Source of the DNA: Pseudomonas putida
GTDB taxonomy: Bacteria > Pseudomonadota > Gammaproteobacteria > Pseudomonadales > Pseudomonadaceae
Assembly: GCF_004357765.1 (NCBI RefSeq)
Contig: NZ_SMTE01000003.1
Span: 186,001 to 250,000, forward strand
Direction of reading: 5' to 3'
DNA: 64,000 nt
The translations under genes and the position numbers were made by a program. Of this stretch, positions 8,867 through 16,944 are shown one piece after another (position 1 is the stretch's first letter; the number at the start of each line of letters is the position of its first letter). The notes beneath the pieces were generated by a model that saw only the letters and a list, made by a program, of their open reading frames with translations, was not told the origin of the DNA and ran no database searches.

Positions 8867-8895
8867 ATGACAGAAACATGACAATGCAGTGACGC
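8867..8895 (-). promoter_or_regulatory. Pho box array upstream of pstC
   Basis: On the minus strand, three seven-base units stand in the same orientation at exact 11-base spacing: GCGTCAC, TTGTCAT and CTGTCAT, separated by four-base spacers TGCA and GTTT. The last unit matches the PhoB half-site CTGTCAT perfectly and the middle one has a single mismatch. The array ends 22 bases before the pstC ATG, close enough to overlap the promoter or the transcription start. Confidence 0.8.
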
Positions 8896-8933
8896 GACAA
8901 AGCCCGACGCGCAGGAAGCCTGGCCTCGGGCCG

Positions 8934-8972
8934 GAAAATACCGGGAGAAGGCTGGCAGTGCCGGCCTTCTCC
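8934..8972 (-). terminator. Intrinsic terminator downstream of pstS
   Basis: On the minus strand GGAGAAGGC (8964-8972) pairs perfectly with GCCTTCTCC (8944-8952), and the 11-base loop can add further pairs. The T-rich TATTTT follows. It lies ten bases past the pstS stop and separates the abundant binding-protein message from pstCAB-phoU. Confidence 0.85.
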
Positions 8973-8981
8973 TTCAATTAC

Positions 8982-9980
8982 TTACTTCTTTGCAACGTTA
9001 CCAGCGTGGGACAGGCCCAGGTCAGCCAGGGTCTTGTCGACCACCTTGGCCGGCAGCGGGATGTAGCCATCCTTCACCACCACCTGCTGACCAGCCTGGG
9101 ACAGCACCAGCTTGACGAACTCGGCTTCCAGCGGGGCCAGAGGCTTGTTCGGCGCCTTGTTGACATAGACGTACAGGAAGCGCGACAGCGGGTAGGTCCC
9201 GTTCAGGGCGTTGGTTTCATTGTCTTCGACGAACTCGCCGCCCTCTTTCTTGGCCAGGGCCACGGTCTTGACGCTGGCGGTCTTGTAGCCGATGCCTGAG
9301 TAGCCGATGCCGTTCAGCGAGGAGCTGATCGACTGCACCACCGATGCCGAGCCAGGCTGCTCGTTGACGTTGGCCTTGAAGTCGCCTTTGCACAAGGCTT
9401 CTTCCTTGAAGTAGCCGTAGGTGCCCGATACCGAGTTACGACCGAACAACTGCACCGGCTTGTTGGCCAGGTCACCGGTCACGCCCAGGTCGCCCCAGGT
9501 CTTGACTTCGGCCTTGGCGCCGCACAGACGGGTCGAGGAGAAGATGGCATCGACCTGGGCCATGGTCAGACCCTTGATCGGGTTGTCCTTGTGCACGAAC
9601 ACGGCCAGGGCGTCGACAGCGACCGGAATGGCGGTCGGCTTGTAGCCGTACTTCTGCTCGAAGGCCTGCAGCTCGACGTCCTTCATCTTGCGGCTCATCG
9701 GGCCGAGGTTAGCGGTGCCTTCGGTCAGCGCGGGTGGCGCGGTGGAAGAGCCGGCCGCCTGGATCTGGATGTTTACGTTCGGATATTCCTTCTTGTAGGC
9801 CTCGGCCCACAAGGTCATCAGGTTCGCGAGCGTGTCGGAACCGACGCTGGAGAGGTTGCCCGATACACCGGTGGTCTTGGTGTAGGTCGGGATCGCAGGG
9901 TCGACGGCGGCTACCGCGTTGGCGGTCGCAACGCCCACGGCGGCAAAGGTGAGGGCCGCCATCAAACGCTTCAGTTTCAT
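8982..9980 (-). CDS. pstS: Periplasmic phosphate-binding protein PstS
   Basis: A 332-residue exported protein with a signal peptide ending near residue 24 (Ala-Asn-Ala-Val-Ala-Ala). The phosphate-binding PstS features are present: Gly-Ser-Asp-Thr-Leu near 47-51, Ala-Gly-Ser-Ser-Thr-Ala near 75-80, and Asn-Ser-Val-Ser-Gly-Thr-Tyr-Gly near 183-190. It captures inorganic phosphate for PstC-PstA. A Pho box array lies about 60-100 bases upstream, and a terminator follows it, so it is probably the most strongly phosphate-controlled gene here. Confidence 0.97.
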   Translation of the reverse strand: MKLKRLMAALTFAAVGVATANAVAAVDPAIPTYTKTTGVSGNLSSVGSDTLANLMTLWAEAYKKEYPNVNIQIQAAGSSTAPPALTEGTANLGPMSRKMKDVELQAFEQKYGYKPTAIPVAVDALAVFVHKDNPIKGLTMAQVDAIFSSTRLCGAKAEVKTWGDLGVTGDLANKPVQLFGRNSVSGTYGYFKEEALCKGDFKANVNEQPGSASVVQSISSSLNGIGYSGIGYKTASVKTVALAKKEGGEFVEDNETNALNGTYPLSRFLYVYVNKAPNKPLAPLEAEFVKLVLSQAGQQVVVKDGYIPLPAKVVDKTLADLGLSHAGNVAKK

Positions 9981-10041
9981 GCCTTGCTCCTAGCAGGAAT
10001 ATTGGGGTTGGATGGAACGGGGCCCAGTATCTGCAGGCCGC

Positions 10042-10081
10042 ATGAATACGATATGTCGGCAATGTGACAATTGGATGAAAG
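10042..10081 (-). promoter_or_regulatory. Tandem Pho box array upstream of pstS
   Basis: Read on the minus strand, four seven-base units follow at exact 11-base spacing: CTTTCAT, TTGTCAC, CCGACAT and TATTCAT. The first two match the PhoB half-site CTGTCAT/C in six of seven positions, the third in five and the fourth in four. PhoB dimers bind two such units, so this reads as one good and one weaker box. It lies 62-101 bases upstream of the pstS ATG. Confidence 0.75.
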
Positions 10082-10161
10082 GCCATCATCGGGAGACGAA
10101 GATGGCCTTGCAGGGCGGCGATCGCGTTCAGCGCGGCGTCCTCTGCGCTGAAACCGACCGA

Positions 10162-11451
10162 TCAGCGCTTGTTGGCCAGCAGGTACAGCCCCACGAACAG
10201 ACCAAGCACGCACAACCCAGCGACGTAGTACGCAGGCGCCATCGGGCTGAACTTGAGCAGCGCGGTCACCACCATCGGCGTCAGGCCGCCGAAGATCGCG
10301 TAGGCCACGTTGTAGGAGAACGACAGTCCGCTGAAGCGCACCACCGGCGGAAACGCCTTGACCATCACATAAGGCACCGCGCCGATCACACCCACGCACA
10401 GGCCGGTCACCGCGTACAGCGGGAACAACAGTTGGGGGTGGCTCGCCAGGCTGTGGTAGAACGCCCAGGATGTGGCCAGCAACGCCAGGCTACCGATGAT
10501 GAACACCCGGCCGGCGCCGAACCGGTCGGCCAGACGGCCCGAGACGATGCAACCCACGCTGAGCAGTACGATCGCCAGGCTGTTGGCCTTGAGCGAGTCG
10601 GTCGGGCTGATGTGATAAACGCTCTGCAGCAGCGCCGGGGTCATGAGGATGACCACCACGATACCCGCCGACAGCATCCAGGTCAGCAGCATCGACAGGA
10701 TGATCGCACCGCGGTGGTCACGCAGCACCGCACGCAGCGGCAGCTCTTCGGCCAGGGCCTTGCGCTGCTGCATCTCGGCGAACACCGGGGTCTCGTGCAG
10801 CCAGCGCCGCAGGTACACCGAGAACAGACCGAACACCCCGCCCAGCAGGAACGGGATTCGCCAGGCGTAGTCAGCGACCTCGTCGGCGCTATAGACGCTG
10901 TTGATCAGCGTGGCCACCAACGAACCGAGCAGGATGCCGGCGGTCAGCCCCGAGGTCAGCGTGCCACAGGCATAGCCAGTGTTGCGCGCCGGTACGTGCT
11001 CGGAAACGAACACCCAGGCCCCCGGCACCTCGCCACCGATCGCCGCCCCCTGGATGACGCGCATCAGCAACAGCAACAGCGGCGCCCACAAGCCAATCTG
11101 CGCGTAGGTCGGCAGCAGGCCCATGATCAGCGTCGGCAGCGCCATCATGAAGATGCTCAGGGTGAACATCTTCTTGCGCCCGAGCAGGTCGCCGAAATGC
11201 GCCATGATGATGCCGCCCAGCGGCCGCGCCAGGTAGCCGGCGGCGAAGATGCCGAAGGTCTGCATCAGGCGCAGCCATTCGGGCATGTCGGCGGGGAAGA
11301 ACAATTTGCCGACCACCGTGGCGAAGAACACGAAGATGATGAAGTCGTAGAATTCCAGTGCACCGCCCAAGGCAGACAAAGAAAGGGTCTTGTAGTCACT
11401 GCGGGTCAGTGGCCGCGACGGCTGGTCGATACTGCTGGGCACGGAAGTCAT
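10162..11451 (-). CDS. MFS transporter, metabolite:H+ symporter (MHS) type
   Basis: A 429-residue, 12-segment major facilitator. The loop between segments 2 and 3 has the MHS-type pattern Gly-Asp-Leu-Leu-Gly-Arg-Lys-Lys-Met, and Ala-Leu-Glu-Phe-Tyr-Asp-Phe in segment 1 is typical of the ProP/ShiA/citrate symporter group. It should import an organic acid or betaine with protons; the substrate is unknown. I chose the ATG at 11451 (Met-Thr-Ser-Val-Pro), which has AGAGAA upstream, over the ATG eight codons earlier, which lacks a ribosome site. It is convergent with nothing and not part of the pst operon. Confidence 0.88.
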   Translation of the reverse strand: MTSVPSSIDQPSRPLTRSDYKTLSLSALGGALEFYDFIIFVFFATVVGKLFFPADMPEWLRLMQTFGIFAAGYLARPLGGIIMAHFGDLLGRKKMFTLSIFMMALPTLIMGLLPTYAQIGLWAPLLLLLMRVIQGAAIGGEVPGAWVFVSEHVPARNTGYACGTLTSGLTAGILLGSLVATLINSVYSADEVADYAWRIPFLLGGVFGLFSVYLRRWLHETPVFAEMQQRKALAEELPLRAVLRDHRGAIILSMLLTWMLSAGIVVVILMTPALLQSVYHISPTDSLKANSLAIVLLSVGCIVSGRLADRFGAGRVFIIGSLALLATSWAFYHSLASHPQLLFPLYAVTGLCVGVIGAVPYVMVKAFPPVVRFSGLSFSYNVAYAIFGGLTPMVVTALLKFSPMAPAYYVAGLCVLGLFVGLYLLANKR

Positions 11452-11730
11452 GCTGTTGTTCTCTTTGTAGGTCATGCAGGCCGCTTGGCGTGCGGCTTCT
11501 GAATTGCGGAGAGCGGCGAAGATAGCAAATAGCCGATATCTGACGATAGCGGTACAAAATCCCTACAGATATTCATTAATGTACGGTCGTCGCTGGCGGT
11601 TGGCCTCTATATACTGCCCAATCGTAGGAAAAGGTTGCTCTAGATATGGGATGTTGTGCGAAAACGCCGGTCTCTATCGTCAGGCGGTTTCGCAGAGTTT
11701 CCCCACGTCACGGGTCAGAGGCCCCATCGC

Positions 11731-12129
11731 ATGATTGAGCTCGAACAAGAAGATCCTATCCCGCAGGGTGACCTGGCCTTGCAGATCACCGCGCTGCCCC
11801 GTGAAACCAACGGGTTCGGCGATATCTTTGGCGGCTGGCTGGTGGCCCAGATGGACCTCGCCGGCACCGCCATGGCCAGCCGTGTCGCCGGTGGCCGGGT
11901 GGCCACGGTCGCTATCGACCGCATGACCTTCCTGGTGCCGGTCGCCGTGGGCGCGCAGTTGTCGTTCTATACCCAGACCCTGGATGTCGGCCGTAGCTCG
12001 ATCAAGATGATGGTCGAGGTATGGAGCGACGATCCGCTATCCAGCGAATGGCGCAAGGTCACCGAGGCGGTCTTCGTGTTCGTCGCCATCGATGGCAGTG
12101 GCCGTACCCGTTCGGTGCCTCGCCGCTGA
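11731..12129 (+). CDS. Acyl-CoA thioesterase, hotdog fold (YciA-like)
   Basis: A 132-residue single hotdog domain. The core Asn-Gly-Phe-Gly-Asp-Ile-Phe-Gly-Gly-Trp-Leu (about 27-37) with the catalytic Asp a few residues on, and the Val-Asp/Phe-Leu-Val-Pro-Val strand, are those of YciA-type acyl-CoA hydrolases. It should release free CoA from acyl-CoA in the cytoplasm. The start chosen is the ATG of Met-Ile-Glu-Leu-Glu; an upstream in-frame ATG at 11656 would add 25 residues with no family similarity. The 280 bases upstream, shared with the divergent MFS gene, are AT-richer and hold the promoters. Confidence 0.88.
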   Translation: MIELEQEDPIPQGDLALQITALPRETNGFGDIFGGWLVAQMDLAGTAMASRVAGGRVATVAIDRMTFLVPVAVGAQLSFYTQTLDVGRSSIKMMVEVWSDDPLSSEWRKVTEAVFVFVAIDGSGRTRSVPRR

Positions 12130-12199
12130 GCCTGCCCGGCGGTAAACTCATTGACGGAGAGCGGGTCCAAGGCCCACAGCAATCAATGAGACCATTGCA

Positions 12200-13096
12200 A
12201 TGGCTACCTTTCAGGTCATAACCGAGCAACACGGCGAACTCAACTGCTGGCGTATCAGCAGCGAATGCGTCGACCTCCTGATCGCCCAACAGGGTGCCCA
12301 GATCCTCAGCTACCAGCGCATCGGCGAACCGCCGTTGCTGTGGCTGAGCGATCAGGCCATCTTCCGCCAGGGCAAGTCGGTGCGTGCGGGTGTGCCGGTG
12401 TGCTGGCCGTGGTTCGGCAATCTGCAGCGCAATCCGGCAAGCGTCCAAGCCATGTACCAGGGCGAACAGGCGCCAGCCCATGGTCTGGCGCGCACCCGCG
12501 ACTGGCAGTTGCTGAGCATCGAGGAAGCGGGTGCCACGCTGCGCATCGAGTTCGAGCTGCCCGACGCTCAAGGCGCACTGCCGGGATGGCCTAACAGTGT
12601 CGAATTGAAGCTGCTGATGGTAGTAGGCGACGACCTCGAACTGACCCTGACCAGCCGCAACCTGGGTGATGCCCCGGTCACCATCAGCCAGGCGCTGCAC
12701 AGCTATTTTGCGGTGAGCGATGTTCGCCAGGCACATGTCGAAGGTGTCGAGGGGCTTGGCTATATCGAGACCCTGGCCGAATGGGAGTTGCGCCGACAGC
12801 AGGGCCCGCTGGAGTTCGCTGGAGAGACCGACCGCATCTATCTGGCCACGCCTGCGACGTTGAGCATCGTCGACCCGCAATGGGGCCGGCGTATCAACCT
12901 GACTGCTTCGGGTTCGCGCTCGGCGGTGATCTGGAACCCGTGGACCGAGCGGGCCCGGGAGCTGGCGGACATGGCCGACGATGGCTGGCAGCGGATGCTG
13001 TGCATCGAGACGGCCAATGTCTGGGACGATGTGGTGACGATCGCGCCGGGAGCGAGCAGTGCCCTGGCGGTCAGGGTTGCGAGCGAAAGGATCTGA
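12200..13096 (+). CDS. D-hexose-6-phosphate mutarotase (YeaD-like aldose epimerase)
   Basis: A 298-residue protein of the galactose mutarotase-like superfamily, YeaD branch. Typical blocks are Gly-Ala-Gln-Ile-Leu-Ser-Tyr near 31-37, Ser-Val-Arg-Ala-Gly-Val-Pro-Val-Cys-Trp-Pro-Trp-Phe-Gly near 60-73, Ala-His-Gly-Leu-Ala-Arg near 93-98 with the active-site His, and a later Asp/His region. It equilibrates alpha and beta anomers of glucose 6-phosphate. It follows the thioesterase by 70 bases in the same direction. A REP element lies directly downstream. Confidence 0.92.
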   Translation: MATFQVITEQHGELNCWRISSECVDLLIAQQGAQILSYQRIGEPPLLWLSDQAIFRQGKSVRAGVPVCWPWFGNLQRNPASVQAMYQGEQAPAHGLARTRDWQLLSIEEAGATLRIEFELPDAQGALPGWPNSVELKLLMVVGDDLELTLTSRNLGDAPVTISQALHSYFAVSDVRQAHVEGVEGLGYIETLAEWELRRQQGPLEFAGETDRIYLATPATLSIVDPQWGRRINLTASGSRSAVIWNPWTERARELADMADDGWQRMLCIETANVWDDVVTIAPGASSALAVRVASERI

Positions 13097-13100
13097 ATCT

Positions 13101-13131
13101 TGTGCTGGTTTACCCGCGAAGAGGCCAGTGA
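13101..13131. repeat. REP element of the P. putida type
   Basis: The core GGTTTACCCGCGAAGAGGCC just after the mutarotase stop codon matches half of the abundant P. putida REP sequence as I remember it. Similar cores occur at 19545-19571 and 21863-21925. It lies in the 49-base gap between two convergent genes, a usual REP location. Confidence 0.75.
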
Positions 13132-13145
13132 TGACAACAGAATCT

Positions 13146-13679
13146 TCAGAGATCAGCCTCTTCCACCACCCTCACCTGCCCGGCATCCAGCGCATACGCT
13201 GCGTCGGCCAGGTCATTGCTGACCTTCTCCACCTTCAAGGTGCCACTGACCCACAGCGGTGTGTAGATGTCGTCGATCTTCAGGCCCTTCGGATAGCGCA
13301 CCAGCACCAACTGGTTCGGTGGTGGCGGCGGCACGTGGATGCAGGCGCCCGGATATGGCACCAGGAAGAACAGGGTGCTATTGCCCTTGGCGTCGCTTTC
13401 CAGCGGCACCGGATAACCGCCGAGGCGAATGTCCTTGCCGTTCATGGCCGCAACGGTCTTGGTCGAATACATCACCGCCGGCAGACCCTTGCTCTGTTTC
13501 AAGCCACCCTTGGTCGTGAAGGTGCCCTGTGCCTCGGGGGAGTTGTGGTCGATTTCGGGCATTTGCTCCAAGGCTTTCTGGTCCGACTTGGGCATCAACT
13601 CCAACCAGTCGGTTTCGGGCAGCTCGGCATGGGCCAGGGCACTGGCAAGGAGCAGGGGAAAAATGAAAAACGCACGCAT
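13146..13679 (-). CDS. DUF3299 domain protein, exported
   Basis: A 177-residue protein with a clear signal peptide (Phe-Phe-Ile-Phe-Pro-Leu-Leu-Leu, cleavage after Ala-His-Ala). The mature part fits DUF3299: Gly-Tyr-Pro-Val-Pro-Leu-Glu, then Leu-Val-Pro-Tyr-Pro-Gly-Ala-Cys-Ile-His-Val-Pro-Pro-Pro-Pro-Pro-Asn-Gln, and a final Gly-Thr-Leu block. The proline run and Cys-Ile-His are the family hallmark. The function is unknown; family members are periplasmic or lipoprotein-like. The ATG at 13679 is used instead of an in-frame TTG five codons upstream. Confidence 0.85.
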   Translation of the reverse strand: MRAFFIFPLLLASALAHAELPETDWLELMPKSDQKALEQMPEIDHNSPEAQGTFTTKGGLKQSKGLPAVMYSTKTVAAMNGKDIRLGGYPVPLESDAKGNSTLFFLVPYPGACIHVPPPPPNQLVLVRYPKGLKIDDIYTPLWVSGTLKVEKVSNDLADAAYALDAGQVRVVEEADL

Positions 13680-13728
13680 GGCAATGCTCGGCAACTCGGA
13701 ATGAATTGCCGGGCATTCTAACCAGTAA

Positions 13729-13974
13729 TCAGCGTTTCTTGATGAATCCGTAGATCACCAGCAGGATCACCGCACCCACCAGAGCCCCCAGGAACCCAGC
13801 AGCCTGACCAGCCTGGTAGATACCCAGAGCCTGGCCGCCGTAGGTGGCGAGCAGGGAGCCGGCGATGCCCAGCAGAATGGTCATGATCCAGCCCATGCTG
13901 TCGTCGCCCGGTTTGATGAAGCGGGCCAGCAGGCCGACGATGAGGCCGATGAAGATGGTTCCGATGATACCCAT
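13729..13974 (-). CDS. GlsB/YeaQ/YmgE family small membrane protein
   Basis: An 81-residue protein with three hydrophobic segments (about 3-18, 27-45 and 55-78) rich in Gly, the pattern of the transglycosylase-associated YeaQ/YmgE family. Arg/Lys-Pro-Gly-Asp-Asp in the first loop is typical. Relatives are stress-induced inner-membrane proteins with no proven activity. It lies between the DUF3299 gene and the purK terminator, all in the same direction. Confidence 0.9.
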   Translation of the reverse strand: MGIIGTIFIGLIVGLLARFIKPGDDSMGWIMTILLGIAGSLLATYGGQALGIYQAGQAAGFLGALVGAVILLVIYGFIKKR

Positions 13975-14001
13975 GTGCAGTCCCTCTGCAGTGGAAGATG
14001 G

Positions 14002-14036
14002 AACAAGCCAAAGCCTAGTCAGCGCTTTGGCTTGTT
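14002..14036 (-). terminator. Long perfect hairpin downstream of purK
   Basis: AACAAGCCAAAGC (14002-14014) pairs perfectly over 13 bases with GCTTTGGCTTGTT (14024-14036) around a nine-base loop. It begins about 37 bases past the purK stop. The T-run on the minus strand is short, so it may act as a 3'-end stabiliser as well as a terminator. Its outer arm ACAAGCCA recurs in the hairpin upstream of purE. Confidence 0.7.
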
Positions 14037-14072
14037 GCCATTTCAGAGGGCAAACGGCGGGTAGAAGTTCGA

Positions 14073-15155
14073 TCAGTTGGCGATCAGGGCTTCAACTTCG
14101 GCGATCTTGCTGCGGAGCGTAGGCATATCCTTGCACCGCAGGGTGGCATGGCCGACCTTGCGGCCAGTCTTGAACGCCTTGCCGTAGTGGTGCAGGTGGC
14201 AATCGTCGATGGCCACGACCTTGTCCACGGCCGGGACTTCGCCGATGAAGTTGAGCATGGCACTCTCGCCGACCTTGGCGGTCGAGCCCAGCGGCAGACC
14301 TGCCACCGCACGCAGGTGGTTCTCGAACTGGCTGCACTCGGCGCCCTCGATGGTCCAGTGCCCGGAGTTATGCACGCGCGGTGCGATCTCGTTGGCCTTC
14401 AGGCCGCCATCGACTTCGAAGAACTCGAACGCCATCACGCCAACATAGTCCAGCTGCTTGAGCACACGGCCGACGTAGTCTTCGGCCAGGGCCTGCAGCG
14501 GATGCGCGTCGCTGGCTACCGACAGGCGCAGGATGCCGCTTTCGTGGGTGTTGTGCACCAGTGGGTAGAAGCGTGTCTCGCCATCACGAGCGCGCACCGC
14601 CACCAGCGATACTTCACCGGTGAACGGTACGAAACCTTCCAGCAGGCAGGGCACGCTGCCCAGCTCGGCGAAGGTGTCGACCACGTCCTCGGGGGTGCGC
14701 AGGACCTTCTGGCCCTTGCCGTCGTAGCCCAGGGTACGGGTCTTGAGCACCGCCGGCAGACCGATGCTGGCCACTGCCGCGTCCAAGTCCGCCTGGGACA
14801 GGATGTCGGCGAAGGCCGGGGTCGGAATCCCCAGGTCGCGGAACATGCTCTTTTCGAAGAGGCGATCGCGGGCGATGCGCAGGGCCTCCGCGCTGGGATA
14901 CACCGGCACGAACTGCGAGAGGAAGGCAACGGTCTCGGCCGGGACGCTTTCGAACTCGAAGGTCACCAGGTCGACTTCGTCGGCCAACTGGCGCAGGTGG
15001 TCCTGGTCGCCGTAGTCGGCCCGCAGGTGCTCGCCCAGAGGCGCGGCGCAGGCATCCGGCGCCGGATCGAGGAAGGCGAAGTTCATGCCCAGCGGGGTGC
15101 CCGCCAGAGCCAGCATGCGGCCCAGTTGGCCGCCACCGATTACACCGATCTTCAT
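14073..15155 (-). CDS. purK: 5-(carboxyamino)imidazole ribonucleotide synthase
   Basis: A 360-residue ATP-grasp enzyme that carboxylates aminoimidazole ribonucleotide with bicarbonate and ATP in purine synthesis. The N-terminal Gly-Gly-Gly-Gln-Leu-Gly-Arg-Met is diagnostic of PurK, and the ATP-grasp motifs Lys-Thr-Arg-Thr-Leu-Gly-Tyr-Asp-Gly-Lys-Gly-Gln, Glu-Ile-Ala-Pro-Arg-Val-His-Asn-Ser-Gly-His-Trp-Thr are complete. It starts 11 bases after the purE stop and is co-transcribed with it. Confidence 0.97.
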   Translation of the reverse strand: MKIGVIGGGQLGRMLALAGTPLGMNFAFLDPAPDACAAPLGEHLRADYGDQDHLRQLADEVDLVTFEFESVPAETVAFLSQFVPVYPSAEALRIARDRLFEKSMFRDLGIPTPAFADILSQADLDAAVASIGLPAVLKTRTLGYDGKGQKVLRTPEDVVDTFAELGSVPCLLEGFVPFTGEVSLVAVRARDGETRFYPLVHNTHESGILRLSVASDAHPLQALAEDYVGRVLKQLDYVGVMAFEFFEVDGGLKANEIAPRVHNSGHWTIEGAECSQFENHLRAVAGLPLGSTAKVGESAMLNFIGEVPAVDKVVAIDDCHLHHYGKAFKTGRKVGHATLRCKDMPTLRSKIAEVEALIAN

Positions 15156-15166
15156 GGTCGTCAGCC

Positions 15167-15658
15167 TCAGGCCTGGCGTGGATCAGGATTGTCCAGCACG
15201 GTGTCGGTCTGCTCCGTGCGGAACTGCTTGAGCGCGGCGTGGAACTGCGGGTGCTTGGCGCCCAGGATGCTGGCCGACAGCAGTGCGGCGTTGACCGCGC
15301 CGGCACGGCCGATGGCCAAGGTCGCAACCGGCACGCCGGCGGGCATCTGCACGATCGACAGCAGCGAATCGACGCCCGACAGCATCGACGACTGCACCGG
15401 CACGCCCAGCACCGGCAGATGGGTCTTGGCGGCGCACATGCCCGGCAGGTGGGCTGCGCCACCGGCACCGGCGATGATCACCTCGATGCCACGACCCTCG
15501 GCCTCCTCGGCATACTGGAACAGCAGATCCGGGGTACGGTGGGCGGAAACCACCTTCACCTCGTAGGGAATGCCGAGTTTTTCCAGCATATCGGCGGTGT
15601 GGCTAAGGGTGGACCAATCGGACTTGGAGCCCATGATCACGCCAACCAGTGCACTCAT
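15167..15658 (-). CDS. purE: 5-(carboxyamino)imidazole ribonucleotide mutase
   Basis: A 163-residue class I PurE, which moves the carboxyl group from N5 to C4 of the ribonucleotide made by PurK. Met-Gly-Ser-Lys-Ser-Asp-Trp near the N-terminus, Ser-Ala-His-Arg-Thr-Pro with the catalytic His, and [12 protein letters not shown] are all present. The ATG at 15658 with GAGG upstream is used; an in-frame extension of 18 codons would run into the leader hairpins and is rejected. An unusual leader with three hairpins lies directly upstream. Confidence 0.97.
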   Translation of the reverse strand: MSALVGVIMGSKSDWSTLSHTADMLEKLGIPYEVKVVSAHRTPDLLFQYAEEAEGRGIEVIIAGAGGAAHLPGMCAAKTHLPVLGVPVQSSMLSGVDSLLSIVQMPAGVPVATLAIGRAGAVNAALLSASILGAKHPQFHAALKQFRTEQTDTVLDNPDPRQA

Positions 15659-15659
15659 C

Positions 15660-15782
15660 GTCGAGCCTCTTCGCTTGTGCGCCCGCGGGCGCGTCAAAAA
15701 ACAACAAGCCACGCGGGACGACCGGCGTGGCTTGTTTGCTGATCAGGACCGGACGCATCCGGTCGAAAGGCCGCGCAGTATA
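15660..15782 (-). promoter_or_regulatory. purE leader with three hairpins, one a terminator: possible attenuator
   Basis: Read towards purE, a TATACT -10-like box (15777-15782) is followed by three hairpins: GACCGGA/TCCGGTC with a four-base loop (about 15747-15764), a perfect 11-base stem ACAAGCCACGC/GCGTGGCTTGT (15704-15735) followed by a run of T, and the self-complementary GCGCCCGCGGGCGC (about 15679-15692) just before the ribosome site. The terminator lies only some 40 bases before the purE ATG, too close to leave room for another promoter behind it. It may alternatively be the terminator of the upstream LysR gene with an unseen purE promoter. Confidence 0.55.
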
Positions 15783-15829
15783 CCGTAAGGCGGTGCGTTT
15801 AAGGCACCCCGGCGACCAACTGTCGCCCC

Positions 15830-16762
15830 TTATTTTTCGGGGCTTTGACTGACTTTTGGGTCAACCGTCGTCGCGCCCTCGAGCTTGCGCCACAACAGCC
15901 GTACGTTGGCCTTGCGTACCAGGGCGCAGCGGTACAGGCGGATTTCCAGCGGCACGTGCCATTGGCTGCCGCCACAGATCACCAACTCGCCGCGCTCCAG
16001 CTCGCCGCGCATGGACAAGCGCGGCACCCAAGCGATGCCCATGCCCTCCAGTGCCATGCTCTTGAGACTGTCGGCCATGGCGGTTTCGTACACCGTGGTG
16101 TAGCGCAGGTTGCGCTGACGCAGCAGCAGGCTCACCGATCGACCGAGGAAGGCCCCGGCACTGTAGGCCAGCAACGGCACGCTGGCCTCGCTCTCAAGGT
16201 CGAACATCGGCTTGCCATCGCTGTCCACGGCGCATACCGGGAGCATCTCGGTGGTGCCCATGTGCAACGACGGAAAGATCTCGGCGTCCATCTGCAGGGC
16301 CGCGTCGGGGTCGTAGAACGCCAGCATCAAGTCACAGCCCCCCTCGCGCAATGCGTGCACGGCATCCCCTACGTTAGTCGCAACCAGGCGGGTGGCGATG
16401 TTCAGGCCATCGTTGCGCAACTGGGCCACCCAACGCGGGAAAAACCCCGAAGCCAGGGAGTGCGCGGCGGCCACTTGGATCACCTCGCCCTGCCCGCCCT
16501 CAAGGTGATGCAAATGGCGGAGAACTTCGCTCAACTGGTCGACAACTGTACGCGCCGTCACGAGAAACAGTTGACCTGCCTCAGTCAGTTCGATCGGCGT
16601 GCGCGCGCGGTTCACCAACTGCAGGCCGAGAGCCGCCTCAAGGCTGCGAATACGCCGGCTGAAGGCGGGTTGGGTGACGAAACGGCGCTCAGCGGCCTGG
16701 GAAAAACTGCGCGTGGCGGCGAGGGCGCTGAAATCTTCGAGCCACTTGCTTTCGAGGTTCAT
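15830..16762 (-). CDS. LysR-type transcriptional regulator divergent from aspA
   Basis: A 310-residue LysR protein: winged helix-turn-helix at about 1-62 (Ser-Gln-Ala-Ala-Glu-Arg-Arg-Phe-Val-Thr-Gln-Pro-Ala-Phe-Ser-Arg-Arg-Ile) and a substrate-binding-like domain from about 90 on. The ATG of Met-Asn-Leu-Glu-Ser-Lys is chosen because the DNA-binding domain begins there. It is transcribed away from aspA with about 180 bases between them, so control of aspartate ammonia-lyase is the natural guess. The stop codon lies in a small GCCCC/GGGGC hairpin. Confidence 0.9.
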   Translation of the reverse strand: MNLESKWLEDFSALAATRSFSQAAERRFVTQPAFSRRIRSLEAALGLQLVNRARTPIELTEAGQLFLVTARTVVDQLSEVLRHLHHLEGGQGEVIQVAAAHSLASGFFPRWVAQLRNDGLNIATRLVATNVGDAVHALREGGCDLMLAFYDPDAALQMDAEIFPSLHMGTTEMLPVCAVDSDGKPMFDLESEASVPLLAYSAGAFLGRSVSLLLRQRNLRYTTVYETAMADSLKSMALEGMGIAWVPRLSMRGELERGELVICGGSQWHVPLEIRLYRCALVRKANVRLLWRKLEGATTVDPKVSQSPEK

Positions 16763-16830
16763 GAAGCGGGTCTCCCGGCATGCACCAAAATGGGACACGC
16801 TCGAATATCAATTGACGTCACATCGATCAT

Positions 16831-16847
16831 TATGCCGTTTATGCATA
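16831..16847. promoter_or_regulatory. Candidate LysR operator between the LysR gene and aspA
   Basis: TATGC and GCATA form a perfect inverted repeat with seven bases between them, placed in the AT-rich divergent intergenic region 69 bases from the LysR start and about 100 bases from aspA. The geometry suits a LysR dimer half-site pair. No experimental motif is known to me for this regulator. Confidence 0.4.
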
Positions 16848-16944
16848 GGTTAGCGTGCAACAGCATTGGCCGCAAAATCCTGAAAAGGCCTAGGATTGGC
16901 GCCATTCCGGCATGTGCCGGGTCAAAATCGAGATGATATCCATC

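Noticed and set aside
10012-11502. 496-codon open frame opposite the first MFS transporter
   Set aside because: Extreme Gln/His/Arg content and overlap with the Pho box array; an artefact of GC bias.
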